Below are positions 8,239 to 16,923 of a DNA stretch of 64,000 bases, one piece after another. The notes below the pieces were generated by a model. The model made no database searches. It saw only the letters and a program-made list of their open reading frames with translations, and was not told the origin of the DNA. The DNA comes from Paenibacillus odorifer. Lineage in GTDB: Bacteria > Bacillota > Bacilli > Paenibacillales > Paenibacillaceae. Both the position numbers and the translations under genes were made by a program. Position 1 is the stretch's first letter, and the number at the start of each line of letters is the position of its first letter. The stretch covers positions 5,828,001 to 5,892,000 of the forward strand of contig NZ_CP009428.1 of assembly GCF_000758725.1 (NCBI RefSeq), read 5' to 3'.

Positions 8239-10041
8239 CTAGCTATTCTTCCGTTCCAGGAGTTTTAATGGAATATCAAAAGTGACAATGGTCCCTTCAT
8301 CCGGAACGCTGCTGATATCAAAACGGACCTGATCTTCATAATACAATTCTAATCGGCGGTACACGTTGCGGATTCCGATATTCGTTCCCGAAGACGCTTC
8401 ATTTTGCACATTACCTAATAATTCTTGCAGCTTCTCTGGCTCTATCCCTTTACCGTTATCAGAGACGGTAACTTTTAAGCGTCCCTCCTCCACTAACGTC
8501 TTCACTTTTATCACACCAAGTCCCTCTATGGCCTGTAGACCATGTTTGCAGGAATTCTCAACGAGCGGCTGCATGCTTAGCTTGGGAATCTTATATTGAA
8601 GCGACTGCTCATCGATCTCAAATTGATAATCAAATTTATCCCGGAACCGGAATTTTTCAATTTTTAAATACATCTCGATGAAAGTCATTTCTTCTTCCAG
8701 AGTGACGAGATCTTCTTTCCAGCTCAGCAGCCGTCTAAGTAATTTGGATAAACTCTTAATAATATCTGTAACATCCGAATAATTATTTTTAGTACAGACC
8801 ACCAAAATGGCATTTAACGTATTAAACAGAAAATGCGGATTCATCTGGCTTTGCAGAAAATTCAGTTCAGCTCTTACTCTTTCCATCTCCAGATTATTTT
8901 TTTGAATCTCCAGTTTATATACATCATTGATCAAGGAATTAATGGTAGTGGTCATCCTGTTAAAATTACGGATCAGTCCCCCGATCTCATCCTGGCCTTC
9001 ATCGATTCGAATCAGCTCAAATTTCTCATTGGATACTTTCTGCATATGTCTGGATAACCGTTTCACCCGATAATTATAGGATCTTAACATCACATATAAA
9101 AAAGCGGTTGTGATTAGCGTGACAATGGACGCCAGAATCCCTGCATAAATCCGAATCTCCATTATCGCTTGGGTAATACGCTCACCTTGTGTAATTCCTA
9201 TTATCCGCCAGCCCTTTATATAACTAGCTCCGCCGACGGGTACAATATGAACGTCCTCCTTGCGCTCATCATCCTGCAGCTTGAACACGGGATAAGGTTC
9301 CGCGGTGCCTCTTTGATAGCCGCTTTGTGCAGACATAATAATCTCGTCCTGCTCGTTAACTAAATAAAGACTCAAGTAATCTTTTTCTCTGATAATCACG
9401 TCATATATTTTACTGAGATCCAAATCAATTCTAAGCAGCTTTTCAAACTTATTGTATGAGCTGTAAGCGTCCATTCGCTCAATAACACTCAAATAAGGCG
9501 CTGTAGAAATCACACTAGAGGTATCACTCATATGATAAGCGGCAAGAAACAGATGTTTATCCGCAGCCTTCGACTGCTTATACCATTCACTATTCATTAC
9601 CTTTTCATTGATGACCTGATAGTTGCTGCCGGAAACAATGGAATCATTGTTCGTAAATACAGTAATCCGTTCAATCTGATTATTCACCGGCATATAGCTG
9701 TTCATGCGGTCTCTCAGCTGTTCATCAAAAGTGTCATAAAATTCAATAGAGTTCCCATACGTCCGCTCAAGCAATTCATACAGGTTCTTATCAGCAGAAA
9801 GCGTATAGCTGACAGCTACCCCACCTTCAATGAAATCATGAATATCCTTTCGGGCTCTTTCTAAGGATATCTCCAGGTTCTGCTGCTCTCTGGATTTGAT
9901 CAGATCGGAAATCCGATCCAAAAAAACAAGGTTAATAATAATGATAGGGAGAAGAACACCTATGATATAAATAAGGGAAAATTTATAATTCAAGGGAATA
10001 TCATTCACTACTTTTCTAAATCTGAATTTTTTTCTCTCCAT
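8239..10041 (-). CDS. YesM-type sensor histidine kinase
   Basis: A 600-residue membrane kinase of the LytS/YesM family. It has a membrane segment at about residues 18-38, an extracellular cache-like sensor (about 40-285), a second membrane segment (about 285-310), HAMP, the His_kinase domain with QSQMNPHFLFNTLNAI, and an ATPase domain with VSDNGKGI. An in-frame ATG at 10086 would overlap the preceding gene and has no ribosome binding site. AAGGTG lies 6 bases before the ATG at 10041, leaving a 19-base gap after the upstream regulator. It probably senses a sugar, directly or through the binding protein, and phosphorylates one or both adjacent YesN-type regulators. Confidence 0.93.
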   Translation of the reverse strand: MERKKFRFRKVVNDIPLNYKFSLIYIIGVLLPIIIINLVFLDRISDLIKSREQQNLEISLERARKDIHDFIEGGVAVSYTLSADKNLYELLERTYGNSIEFYDTFDEQLRDRMNSYMPVNNQIERITVFTNNDSIVSGSNYQVINEKVMNSEWYKQSKAADKHLFLAAYHMSDTSSVISTAPYLSVIERMDAYSSYNKFEKLLRIDLDLSKIYDVIIREKDYLSLYLVNEQDEIIMSAQSGYQRGTAEPYPVFKLQDDERKEDVHIVPVGGASYIKGWRIIGITQGERITQAIMEIRIYAGILASIVTLITTAFLYVMLRSYNYRVKRLSRHMQKVSNEKFELIRIDEGQDEIGGLIRNFNRMTTTINSLINDVYKLEIQKNNLEMERVRAELNFLQSQMNPHFLFNTLNAILVVCTKNNYSDVTDIIKSLSKLLRRLLSWKEDLVTLEEEMTFIEMYLKIEKFRFRDKFDYQFEIDEQSLQYKIPKLSMQPLVENSCKHGLQAIEGLGVIKVKTLVEEGRLKVTVSDNGKGIEPEKLQELLGNVQNEASSGTNIGIRNVYRRLELYYEDQVRFDISSVPDEGTIVTFDIPLKLLERKNS

Positions 10042-10060
10042 ATGAAACACCTTGCTTCCC

Positions 10061-11599
10061 CTAGAGCTGTTGGTTCTTATTCTCATTTTTATACACGGAT
10101 GGTACTACCCCTACAAGCAGCTTAAATTTATCTATAAAATAATCAGTGTTAGAGAATCCCACCTGCACCGCTATATCCGATATCTTTAGCTGTGTTCGTT
10201 TCAGCAGACTTTTCGCCTCTTCAATCCGTTTAGCATTTAGGTATTCACTAAAGCCCTGACCCGTTTGCTTTCTAAACAGTTGTCCCAAATAGGTAGAATT
10301 AATATGAAATTGTTGTGCCAAATCCTGAAGCTTTAATTTATTCCGAAATTCACGATCCACATACTGAATAACCTTGTAAATCGTATTTCGTTCATTCTGC
10401 TGCTCTAATTCAGACAGATAGACGGCAGCACGTTCACACAGACTTTGTACATAACGGCTTATTATAAAATAATCACTGAGTTCACCTAGATTTCCGTATT
10501 CTTGCTGCAGCTTAATCATAATCGTATCCGGGTCTCCATTCATTCGAGCTATAATTCTACAGATCGTAAGCTCTAAATGGGCCACTTTTGCTTTTACAAC
10601 TTCAAGGGTCAGCAGATTCTCGACGAAAGCAGTGAACGCTTCTTTTACACAAGGCTGGATCTGTTCCGTATCATTCGTTTGGACCTTATGCAGCAGCTGT
10701 CTGAAATGATCCTCATGAGGTTCTTCCTTTTTCAGGTTCCTAAGCTCACTATAATAAAAGACCCCTCTTTTCTGCTGGTGCGTTTTTCGTTTCCATACCT
10801 CAAGTGCCTGCCTATAAATCTCTCGAATAGAGCTCACCCCGACTATTCTGCTGCTAAGTGCTAGAAAGACCAGCTCCTGTGATTGTTCAGTGAGATCTGA
10901 ATGCATCTGGTTGACGATAGTCTCCAGGCTCTCATTGCCGATAGAAGCAGACTGAAGAATGATCCCCGCTCTTCCCGATCCGTCTTGAAAGAAGCAGAAG
11001 TGTTCCTCGGAAAAATAATCACTTATCTGCGGTTGGAATGGATTCATAGAGGAGGCGGGTTCGATAAGAATACACATTACCTCTGCATCCGCTTGAAGCT
11101 TCAAGGTGTTTCGGGTTAGAAGCTCTAAATTTTCGTTATACTCCCCTTGGATCAGGCGGTTGATGATATTATTTACGATAAAAAATTGCTTTTTATCAAA
11201 CTCCTCATTGGAAGCGATTTCATTTTGGATTATTGGAGTGATCCTGCTTAATAAAGCCTCTATTTCTTCATCATCAATGGGTTTTAATAAATATTCATTT
11301 ACCCGCTGGCGCAATGCCGTACGTGCATACTTGAAATCATCATATCCAGACAAAATCACAAATTTAGGAGGTTTCTCCATCACCTCATTCAACTTTGTAA
11401 TAAGCTCAAGACCGTTAATTACAGGCATATTAATATCCGTAAGAACCAGTTCCGGTTTATTCTCCTGGATAAGCCTCATCGCATCCGTGCCGTTTTGAGC
11501 TTCACCACAAACTTCATAACCGAATTTTCCCCAGTCGATCATCGTCCTTAGCCCCTCAAGAACCCAGGGTTCATCGTCCACGATCAGAACCTTAAGCAT
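10061..11599 (-). CDS. YesN-type response regulator, AraC family (upstream copy)
   Basis: A 512-residue response regulator: receiver domain 1-120 with Asp55 in VLTDINMP and Lys in YLLKP, a long linker, and a C-terminal AraC DNA-binding domain (about 405-510, ending with FSNTDYFIDKFKLLVGVVPS). The in-frame ATG at 11659 lacks a ribosome binding site; GGAG lies 8 bases before the ATG at 11599, which starts the canonical MLKVLIVDDEP. It is the first gene of the minus-strand xylan block, facing the MFS gene across 261 bases. It differs clearly from the second regulator in sequence, so this is not a recent duplication. Confidence 0.92.
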   Translation of the reverse strand: MLKVLIVDDEPWVLEGLRTMIDWGKFGYEVCGEAQNGTDAMRLIQENKPELVLTDINMPVINGLELITKLNEVMEKPPKFVILSGYDDFKYARTALRQRVNEYLLKPIDDEEIEALLSRITPIIQNEIASNEEFDKKQFFIVNNIINRLIQGEYNENLELLTRNTLKLQADAEVMCILIEPASSMNPFQPQISDYFSEEHFCFFQDGSGRAGIILQSASIGNESLETIVNQMHSDLTEQSQELVFLALSSRIVGVSSIREIYRQALEVWKRKTHQQKRGVFYYSELRNLKKEEPHEDHFRQLLHKVQTNDTEQIQPCVKEAFTAFVENLLTLEVVKAKVAHLELTICRIIARMNGDPDTIMIKLQQEYGNLGELSDYFIISRYVQSLCERAAVYLSELEQQNERNTIYKVIQYVDREFRNKLKLQDLAQQFHINSTYLGQLFRKQTGQGFSEYLNAKRIEEAKSLLKRTQLKISDIAVQVGFSNTDYFIDKFKLLVGVVPSVYKNENKNQQL

Positions 11600-11803
11600 G
11601 ATGTTCGCTCCAATCTTATTAAGATAAGCCCGCGCTTTACACCAAAATATATAGATCATGCTATCATACTTGGATAATGATGTGAATTCATAAATTTTCC
11701 TTCTTTTGTTTAAAACAGTACTTTTTTTACTTGAAAAAACATACTAAAAACAGCGTATCCTAAATTTCAGACACACCTTTACAAGGGCCCATCATTCCAT
11801 TAT

Positions 11804-11845
11804 TATAGTTTACATCGAGTAAACCTTTACACAGTGTAAACTATA
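11804..11845 (+). promoter_or_regulatory. Nested palindromic operator for the TetR-type repressor
   Basis: Three overlapping inverted repeats fill 42 bases just before the MFS gene. An outer pair is TATAGTTTAC (11804-11813) and GTAAACTATA (11836-11845). Inside lie GTTTAC-atcga-GTAAAC (11808-11824) and the perfect TTTACAC-A-GTGTAAA (11826-11840). This gives four GTTTAC/GTAAAC half sites, a layout suited to two dimers of the TetR-family protein encoded downstream. The downstream edge is 6 bases before the GGGAGGG ribosome binding site. Confidence 0.72.
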
Positions 11846-11860
11846 TGGGAGGGCTATGAT

Positions 11861-13063
11861 ATGAGCAGCTTATCTAAGTCTGCTAGATTTCCACTTTTCA
11901 TTCTGATGTTGAATCTATTTATCGCCTTATTGGGGCAAGGTATGGTCATTCCCATTCTACCTGAATATCTGAAACTGTTTAATGCGTCAGGGGCTGCCGC
12001 CGGATATCTTATTGCGGCTTTTGGAGCAGCACAGTTTATTTTTTCACCTATAGGGGGACAGCTTTCGGATAAATGGGGCCGAAAATCAATGATCATTTCC
12101 GGAATGTTTTTAACCGTCCTTTCAGATCTGATATTTGCTGTATCTACGACATTGCCCCTACTTTACATCGCTAGATTTATTGGGGGTATAGGTATCGGAA
12201 TCATGGTCCCTTCCAATATGGCCTATGTCGCTGATATCACCACCCATGAAACCCGTGCAAAAGGTATGGGGTACTTGGGGGCTTCCATGAATTTGGGTAT
12301 GGTACTTGGTCCAGGGTTAGGCGGGATTATCGCTGGGTTTGGCATACGGGTGCCTTATTTTTTTGCGGGTGGACTTGGGCTTATCGCTACGATACTTTGT
12401 TTTTATATGCCAGAGACACTACCAAAGGAAAAACGGAAATCCGTTAACAAACAGGACCCTCGGGAATCCATTCGTAATCAAATCGTAAATTCATTCCGGA
12501 CGTCCTATTTCCGCTATCTTCTGCTCATTCTGATCATGACATTTGGTCTGATGAATTATGAAACGGTGTACGCCCTTTTTGTGGAACAAAAATACGGTTT
12601 TGATGCAACGAAAATCTCAATCATTATTACGGTTGGTGCTATTATAGGCATTATTGTGCAGATCTGGCTGCTTGATCATCTGATTAAGAGACTTGGCGAG
12701 ATAAAGCTTATACGTATATCATTGGTGATGACCGCTATAACCTTATTGTTGATGATATTCAAGATCAATTTAGGTTATTTATTAGTTGTATCCGGTTTAT
12801 TTTTTGCTTTTAATGCTTTTTTGCGCCCCACAGTAAGTACATTGATTGCCAATTCAGCTGGCGATCGGCAAGGATATGCTGCCGGATTAAATACAACGTA
12901 CACCAGTATAGGAAACATACTTGGACCCATTTTAGCGGGATTGATGTTTGACAAACATATTAATATTCCCTATATTTTTGGGGCAATTATCCTGGCATCT
13001 GCCTTTTTCATCACCTTACAAAAACCAAAAAAAGAGCAAGAAAGGAGTGTCGCCCATGACTGA
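11861..13063 (+). CDS. MFS drug/metabolite exporter (DHA1 type)
   Basis: A 400-residue major facilitator with twelve predicted membrane segments. The family signature between segments 2 and 3 is visible as GGQLSDKWGRKS (about residues 67-78), and the motif-C-like glycine-rich stretch GMVLGPGLGG follows in segment 5, which marks antiporters. It should export drugs or small metabolites by proton exchange; the substrate is unknown. The start follows GGGAGGG, and an operator with four half sites precedes it. Its 3' end overlaps the TetR-type gene by 8 bases, so exporter and repressor form one operon. Confidence 0.92.
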   Translation: MSSLSKSARFPLFILMLNLFIALLGQGMVIPILPEYLKLFNASGAAAGYLIAAFGAAQFIFSPIGGQLSDKWGRKSMIISGMFLTVLSDLIFAVSTTLPLLYIARFIGGIGIGIMVPSNMAYVADITTHETRAKGMGYLGASMNLGMVLGPGLGGIIAGFGIRVPYFFAGGLGLIATILCFYMPETLPKEKRKSVNKQDPRESIRNQIVNSFRTSYFRYLLLILIMTFGLMNYETVYALFVEQKYGFDATKISIIITVGAIIGIIVQIWLLDHLIKRLGEIKLIRISLVMTAITLLLMIFKINLGYLLVVSGLFFAFNAFLRPTVSTLIANSAGDRQGYAAGLNTTYTSIGNILGPILAGLMFDKHINIPYIFGAIILASAFFITLQKPKKEQERSVAHD

Positions 13064-13721
13064 GAACTGGCACCAGAATTTAAAAAACAAAAACCGGGAA
13101 GAATTAATTGCTGCGGCGAAGGATCTTTTTATGAAGCAAAGCTTTCTCAAAGTTAATATTAAGGATGTCTGCGACGTGGCTGGTGTAAGCCGGGTTACCT
13201 TTTATAAGCATTTCCAGTCCATGAACGAACTGATTTTTGAGGTCCAGATGGAAATTCTGGAGAGCATGACGCAATTTGTTAGAAGCGCACCTTCTTCAAT
13301 TGAAATGAATGGTAAGCAAATGCTTGCTTCGATGCTTAATGCTTGGATTGATTATGCCCGGCAACACCCAGGTTACATCAAATTCATTCTTCTATTCGAT
13401 TTGCATTTTGAAGCCTATGATTACAGTAAAGAACTCAAAGAAAAGTACAAAGATTTTGTGATGCGGAGAAAAGAACGACATTTCTTAATGGATGCTCTGG
13501 AGGCCGGAGTTAAAGATGGATCGTTAAAATTTGATACAGAACCCTTATCCACTGCTCATTTCATCTTCACGTCTATGATGGGTTTATTACAGAAAATGAG
13601 CCTGATTTCCAAAGACGATTTCAACAACGAACTTCAGGATATTCAGATTGCTAACCGATTTGTGGACATGTTAGTTCAGTATTTAAGTACAGAAAGTGAT
13701 GAATCTCCTGCCTTGAAGTAA
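13056..13721 (+). CDS. TetR-family transcriptional repressor
   Basis: A 221-residue regulator with an N-terminal helix-turn-helix (IKDVCDVAGVSRVTFYKHF, about residues 31-49) and a helical ligand-binding C-terminal part. The reading frame is open further upstream, but the ATG at 13056, which overlaps the stop of the exporter gene by 8 bases, has AAAGGAG in front of it and gives the normal TetR length. It most likely represses its own operon through the nested palindromes at 11804-11845 and is released by a compound that the exporter pumps out. Confidence 0.92.
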   Translation: MTENWHQNLKNKNREELIAAAKDLFMKQSFLKVNIKDVCDVAGVSRVTFYKHFQSMNELIFEVQMEILESMTQFVRSAPSSIEMNGKQMLASMLNAWIDYARQHPGYIKFILLFDLHFEAYDYSKELKEKYKDFVMRRKERHFLMDALEAGVKDGSLKFDTEPLSTAHFIFTSMMGLLQKMSLISKDDFNNELQDIQIANRFVDMLVQYLSTESDESPALK

Positions 13722-13759
13722 GGGGATCCATCACATTCTACGTAATAGAGAGAAGTAGT

Positions 13760-14830
13760 TTAAATGAAATTATTCTGATTTAAGGAGCGGTTAGACTCAT
13801 GTTTGATTAACCATTCTTTTCTGGCAAGCCCGCCTCCATAACCACCCAATTCACCATTGCTGTTTATCACTCGATGACATGGAACCAAGATTGAGAGTTG
13901 ATTGGTACCATTCGCCCTTGCTACAGCGCGGCAAGCAGAGGGATTGTTGATTTTCTCTGCAAGCTCCTTATAAGAAACTGTCTGTCCCAGAGGTATTTTC
14001 CGGAGTTCATTCCACACCTTTTGCTGAAAGTCTGAGCCCAGATAACGAACCGGCGTTGTAAATTCCGTAAGTTCACCTGTGAAATACAGCTTCAATTCCT
14101 CCTCAATTTGGTGAAGGACGGCTACCTTTTCAGGTAATATAGTTGCATTTAAGCGAGTGCGTAATCTTTTGATTTCATTTTCAAGACCCTTGCGATCCAC
14201 AAATTCCAGCAGTAAAAGACTCTCTTCATCGGAGATGGCCAGCATGGAACCCAATATCGTTTCTATCCAAGTACAGTACAGCACTTTAATCTGCTTGGAA
14301 TGATTCGGGACAGTCCCCATCGTTCGTGAAAAGGCATCCCTAAACCCATTGCTCGAATCGTACCCGCTTTCCAGTTGTGCGTTAATGATTGAATCCCCAT
14401 TCCTAATATGTTTGAATGCCAGTCCTAAACGTCTAGAACGTGCATATTCGATAAAGGTCATCCCGAATTGTTTCTTAAATTGGCGGCGTGCCGTGTTTGC
14501 ACTAATAGACAGCTCATCAAAATCTTTATCTGTCCATTTTCGTTCCGGATTGCTCTCAATAGCCTCTACTAGCAGCTTTACTTCAGGAGACATTTTTGTT
14601 GGATTGGATAGCGGCTGACACCTTTTACAAGGTCTATATGAAGCTAATAAGGCTTCCTTGGCTGTAGCAAAAAACTCACAATTTTCTTTTAATGGCTTTT
14701 TAGCGGGACAAGTTGGCCTACACATGATGCCCGTTGTTTTCACTCCTACAAAAAATACGCCCTCATAATTCGAGTTTTTCTCGACCAGCATCTTATAATA
14801 TTTATTGATATCCTGCTCATTAGTTATCAT
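13760..14830 (-). CDS. ada: Ada: bifunctional DNA alkylation-damage repair protein and activator
   Basis: A 356-residue fusion of three parts. The N-terminal zinc domain carries Cys37, Cys41, Cys68 and Cys71 in MCRPTC and RPCKRC, the residues that take methyl groups from phosphotriesters. An AraC-type helix-turn-helix follows (about 90-180). The C-terminal O6-methylguanine-DNA methyltransferase has its active Cys318 in VPCHRV and the conserved GGYGGGLARKEWL. All key residues of the E. coli Ada layout are present. The ATG lies 7 bases after the stop of the PEP-mutase family gene and has only a weak ribosome binding site, which suggests translational coupling. It converges on the TetR gene. Confidence 0.95.
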   Translation of the reverse strand: MITNEQDINKYYKMLVEKNSNYEGVFFVGVKTTGIMCRPTCPAKKPLKENCEFFATAKEALLASYRPCKRCQPLSNPTKMSPEVKLLVEAIESNPERKWTDKDFDELSISANTARRQFKKQFGMTFIEYARSRRLGLAFKHIRNGDSIINAQLESGYDSSNGFRDAFSRTMGTVPNHSKQIKVLYCTWIETILGSMLAISDEESLLLLEFVDRKGLENEIKRLRTRLNATILPEKVAVLHQIEEELKLYFTGELTEFTTPVRYLGSDFQQKVWNELRKIPLGQTVSYKELAEKINNPSACRAVARANGTNQLSILVPCHRVINSNGELGGYGGGLARKEWLIKHESNRSLNQNNFI

Positions 14831-14837
14831 AGTATGG

Positions 14838-15626
14838 TTAGCTCATTTCTAAATAAAGTCCTGAGGCGTCAAGCGTTTGCCGGGCATTTTCCTGAAGATT
14901 ATGTTGTGCCTGAAAGAAACTACGCGGGCCATAGCTAATACGTTTCACGCCAATTTTTTGCAATCCATGATTTGAAAGCATACCGTCCATAACCATGATA
15001 TTCACAGGCAGTGGCGATTTTTTGACAAATTGTTCAATCAAGCTTGGATCAGCGAGCCCCGGTATAAAAATCCCATCCGCTCCAGCGTCAGCATAAGCAT
15101 AGGTACGTTCTATAGCTTGATTCACTAGATCCATCGAATGTTCCTTATCCTTGAAAAAAATATCCGTTCTAGCGTTAATAAACACACGCTTTTGCAGTTT
15201 GGAGGCTACTTGTTGTATGGTTTTGATCCTACGGCTTTGTTCGCTGGTCTCCCATAGTTCATTGTTAGGATGATTTACAATCTGATCTTCAAAATTGATA
15301 CCACAGATGTCTAATTGAAATAACTGCTCCATGTTATGCGCTAAAGTATCCTCATCTACAGCATATCCACCTTCGATGTCTACGGTCAATGGAACCGCTA
15401 CTCGTTCGGCAATCTTTGAAATCATCCAAAGCATAAGCTCAAATGTAAGCTGTTCACCATCCGAATATCCCCACGCTTCCGCCATGGAATAGCTGCTAGT
15501 TGCTACCGCCTTTGATCCAGCTTGCTCTATTGCTTTAGCTGAGGCTACATCCCAGCAGTTGTACAGGATCAGTGGATTTTTTTGATCATGCAGCGTTTTA
15601 AAATAGTCATAGTTTTTACTGTTCAT
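14838..15626 (-). CDS. Isocitrate lyase / phosphoenolpyruvate mutase family protein
   Basis: A 262-residue single-domain protein of the ICL/PEPM superfamily (TIM-barrel carbon-carbon or carbon-phosphorus lyases). Visible signatures are NCWDVASAKAIEQAG near the start, TVDIEGGYA (Mg2+-site region), GINFEDQ and INARTD. The lyase-type active-site cysteine loop (KKCGH) of true isocitrate and methylisocitrate lyases is not found, so the function is probably different and unknown. It is cotranscribed with ada (7-base gap), which hints at a role in alkylation or oxidative damage, for example clearing a reactive carbon compound; this is inference. The start has GGAG 10 bases upstream. Confidence 0.85.
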   Translation of the reverse strand: MNSKNYDYFKTLHDQKNPLILYNCWDVASAKAIEQAGSKAVATSSYSMAEAWGYSDGEQLTFELMLWMISKIAERVAVPLTVDIEGGYAVDEDTLAHNMEQLFQLDICGINFEDQIVNHPNNELWETSEQSRRIKTIQQVASKLQKRVFINARTDIFFKDKEHSMDLVNQAIERTYAYADAGADGIFIPGLADPSLIEQFVKKSPLPVNIMVMDGMLSNHGLQKIGVKRISYGPRSFFQAQHNLQENARQTLDASGLYLEMS

Positions 15627-15720
15627 AAGTGGTCATCTCCATTTAGTTAAGAATAGAACCACTATATATTAGACATCCATTATCGATACCAGAAAAATTA
15701 ACACCAATCTTTTTTTCCAC

Positions 15721-15776
15721 AAAAAAAACACCGATAGATAATCTAATCCTCTCAGGATCAGATCATACCATCGATG
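15721..15776 (-). terminator. Rho-independent terminator of the EamA transporter gene
   Basis: On the minus strand a long hairpin (arms 15755-15776 and 15729-15749, loop 15750-15754, with several G-U pairs and one bulge) is followed by eight T residues (15728-15721). It lies 13 bases after the stop of the transporter gene. Confidence 0.8.
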
Positions 15777-15788
15777 TCAGTTTGCCGA

Positions 15789-16721
15789 TTAAAGTTCTAC
15801 CTTACGGAGTGATTGTTTTGGTGATAGTTTGGATGACTTTTCCCCTGTCCCCATCGGTAGGATTTGTGGAGCTGCGATCCCGATCAGAACTACGATAATC
15901 CCGATCCAGCGAAGTAATGATACCTCTTCTTGCAGAACTAACACGGAGGCTACTACAGCTGCCGGTAACTCCGCTGCCCCTAAAATCGCGCCTAGACCTG
16001 AACCCAGCTTCGGAACCCCGATCGAAAAGAACAGAACTGGAATTACGATGCCCAACAAACCTAGAGGTAGGCCGTATTTCCAAAGCCCATCGGTAATCGC
16101 ACCGTCATATAAAAACGAAGGAGAAAAAACAGTCATAATAATAACCATTGCACTAGTGGTCATATACAAGCTTTTATTAACGGCAGGTACCTGCGTAGCT
16201 ACTCTTCCACTCACAAAAATATAGAAGGCAAACGACACGGCTGACATTAAGCCAAAAACCACACCAGTGGTCGTGATTCCACCTACACTCGGCTCAAGGA
16301 TGCCCCCCGCTAATACCGTACCAATTAGAAGGATAACCATCGAAATCACTTTTTCCCGACTAGGAAGTTTTCGATCTACAACCGCCTCCAGAATTACACC
16401 GATCCAAGTAAATTGGAATAACAGTACAATCGCAATCGAAGCAGGTAATTGTTCAACGGCGAAGCCATAAAATATGCCAGTTAAACTGATGGTGATCCCA
16501 GCGGCTAATAATTTTCCGCCTGTTTTTAGCCCTAATTTCTTTCGGGAAAATAATAAGACCAGCAAGAGCAGCATACACCATCCAAAAAAGTATTGTGATC
16601 CTACCAATTGTTTCATTCTAAAGCCATCGTTCATTCCAAGCTTGACGATTGTAGAAAGCGAGCCATAACTACAAGCGCCTAAAAAAACTAGTAAAGCATA
16701 TTTGAATAACTTCATATTCAT
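15789..16721 (-). CDS. EamA/DMT-family transporter
   Basis: A 310-residue membrane protein with ten hydrophobic segments arranged as two EamA repeats (about 5-140 and 150-290). Proteins of this family move amino acids, nucleosides or other metabolites; the substrate cannot be read here. An in-frame ATG exists at 16826, but it lies in the structured leader and has no ribosome binding site. AGAGG sits 6 bases before the ATG at 16721, which gives the normal start MNMKLFKYALL. Its own sigma-A promoter lies about 170 bases upstream and a terminator follows, so it is transcribed alone. The long leader suggests control at the RNA level. Confidence 0.88.
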   Translation of the reverse strand: MNMKLFKYALLVFLGACSYGSLSTIVKLGMNDGFRMKQLVGSQYFFGWCMLLLLVLLFSRKKLGLKTGGKLLAAGITISLTGIFYGFAVEQLPASIAIVLLFQFTWIGVILEAVVDRKLPSREKVISMVILLIGTVLAGGILEPSVGGITTTGVVFGLMSAVSFAFYIFVSGRVATQVPAVNKSLYMTTSAMVIIMTVFSPSFLYDGAITDGLWKYGLPLGLLGIVIPVLFFSIGVPKLGSGLGAILGAAELPAAVVASVLVLQEEVSLLRWIGIIVVLIGIAAPQILPMGTGEKSSKLSPKQSLRKVEL

Positions 16722-16768
16722 CGTAAACCTCTTCCCTTTCTCTTGAGCAAGCTCATTAACATAATAAA

Positions 16769-16796
16769 GCCCCTTGTCATCGAAATGACAAGGGGC
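16769..16796 (-). terminator. UUCG-capped hairpin in the EamA transporter leader (attenuator candidate)
   Basis: A perfect 12-base-pair stem, GCCCCTTGTCAT / ATGACAAGGGGC, is capped on the minus strand by the very stable TTCG loop and followed by TTTATTATGTT. It stands about 47 bases before the ATG of the transporter gene. It could be an intrinsic terminator used as an attenuator. It is also the first strong hairpin downstream of the giant pectinase gene, for which no other terminator is visible. Confidence 0.6.
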
Positions 16797-16881
16797 GATT
16801 GAAACCAAAGAATACATCTTTGACAAAATTCCGCCACTCCATCCACTGGATAGAGTTTGGTTTATTTACTTATAACAACTC
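16797..16881 (-). promoter_or_regulatory. Structured 5' leader, possible riboswitch-like element of unknown class
   Basis: Between the predicted transcription start (about 16881) and the UUCG hairpin the minus strand can fold into a closing stem AAACCAAA (16863-16856) with TTTGGTTT (16809-16802) that encloses a 9-base-pair hairpin, ACTCTATCC / GGATGGAGT (16856-16836). A competing hairpin, CAAAGA / TCTTTG (16822-16806), shares bases with the closing stem. I do not recognise a known riboswitch consensus (no purine, TPP, SAM, glycine, guanidine or T-box signature). Confidence 0.4.
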
Positions 16882-16886
16882 CAATC

Positions 16887-16915
16887 ATAATATGATAAAT
16901 CACACAGGGTGTCAA
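16887..16915 (-). promoter_or_regulatory. Sigma-A promoter of the EamA transporter gene
   Basis: TTGACA at 16915-16910 and TATTAT at 16892-16887 are separated by exactly 17 bases on the minus strand, one of the best promoter matches in the window. It begins 9 bases after the stop codon of the giant pectinase gene. Confidence 0.75.
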
Positions 16916-16923
16916 CTTGAAAT

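Noticed and set aside
16722..16826. 35-codon N-terminal extension of the EamA transporter
   Set aside because: No ribosome binding site precedes the ATG at 16826, and the extension would translate the UUCG hairpin; the ATG at 16721 has a good site.
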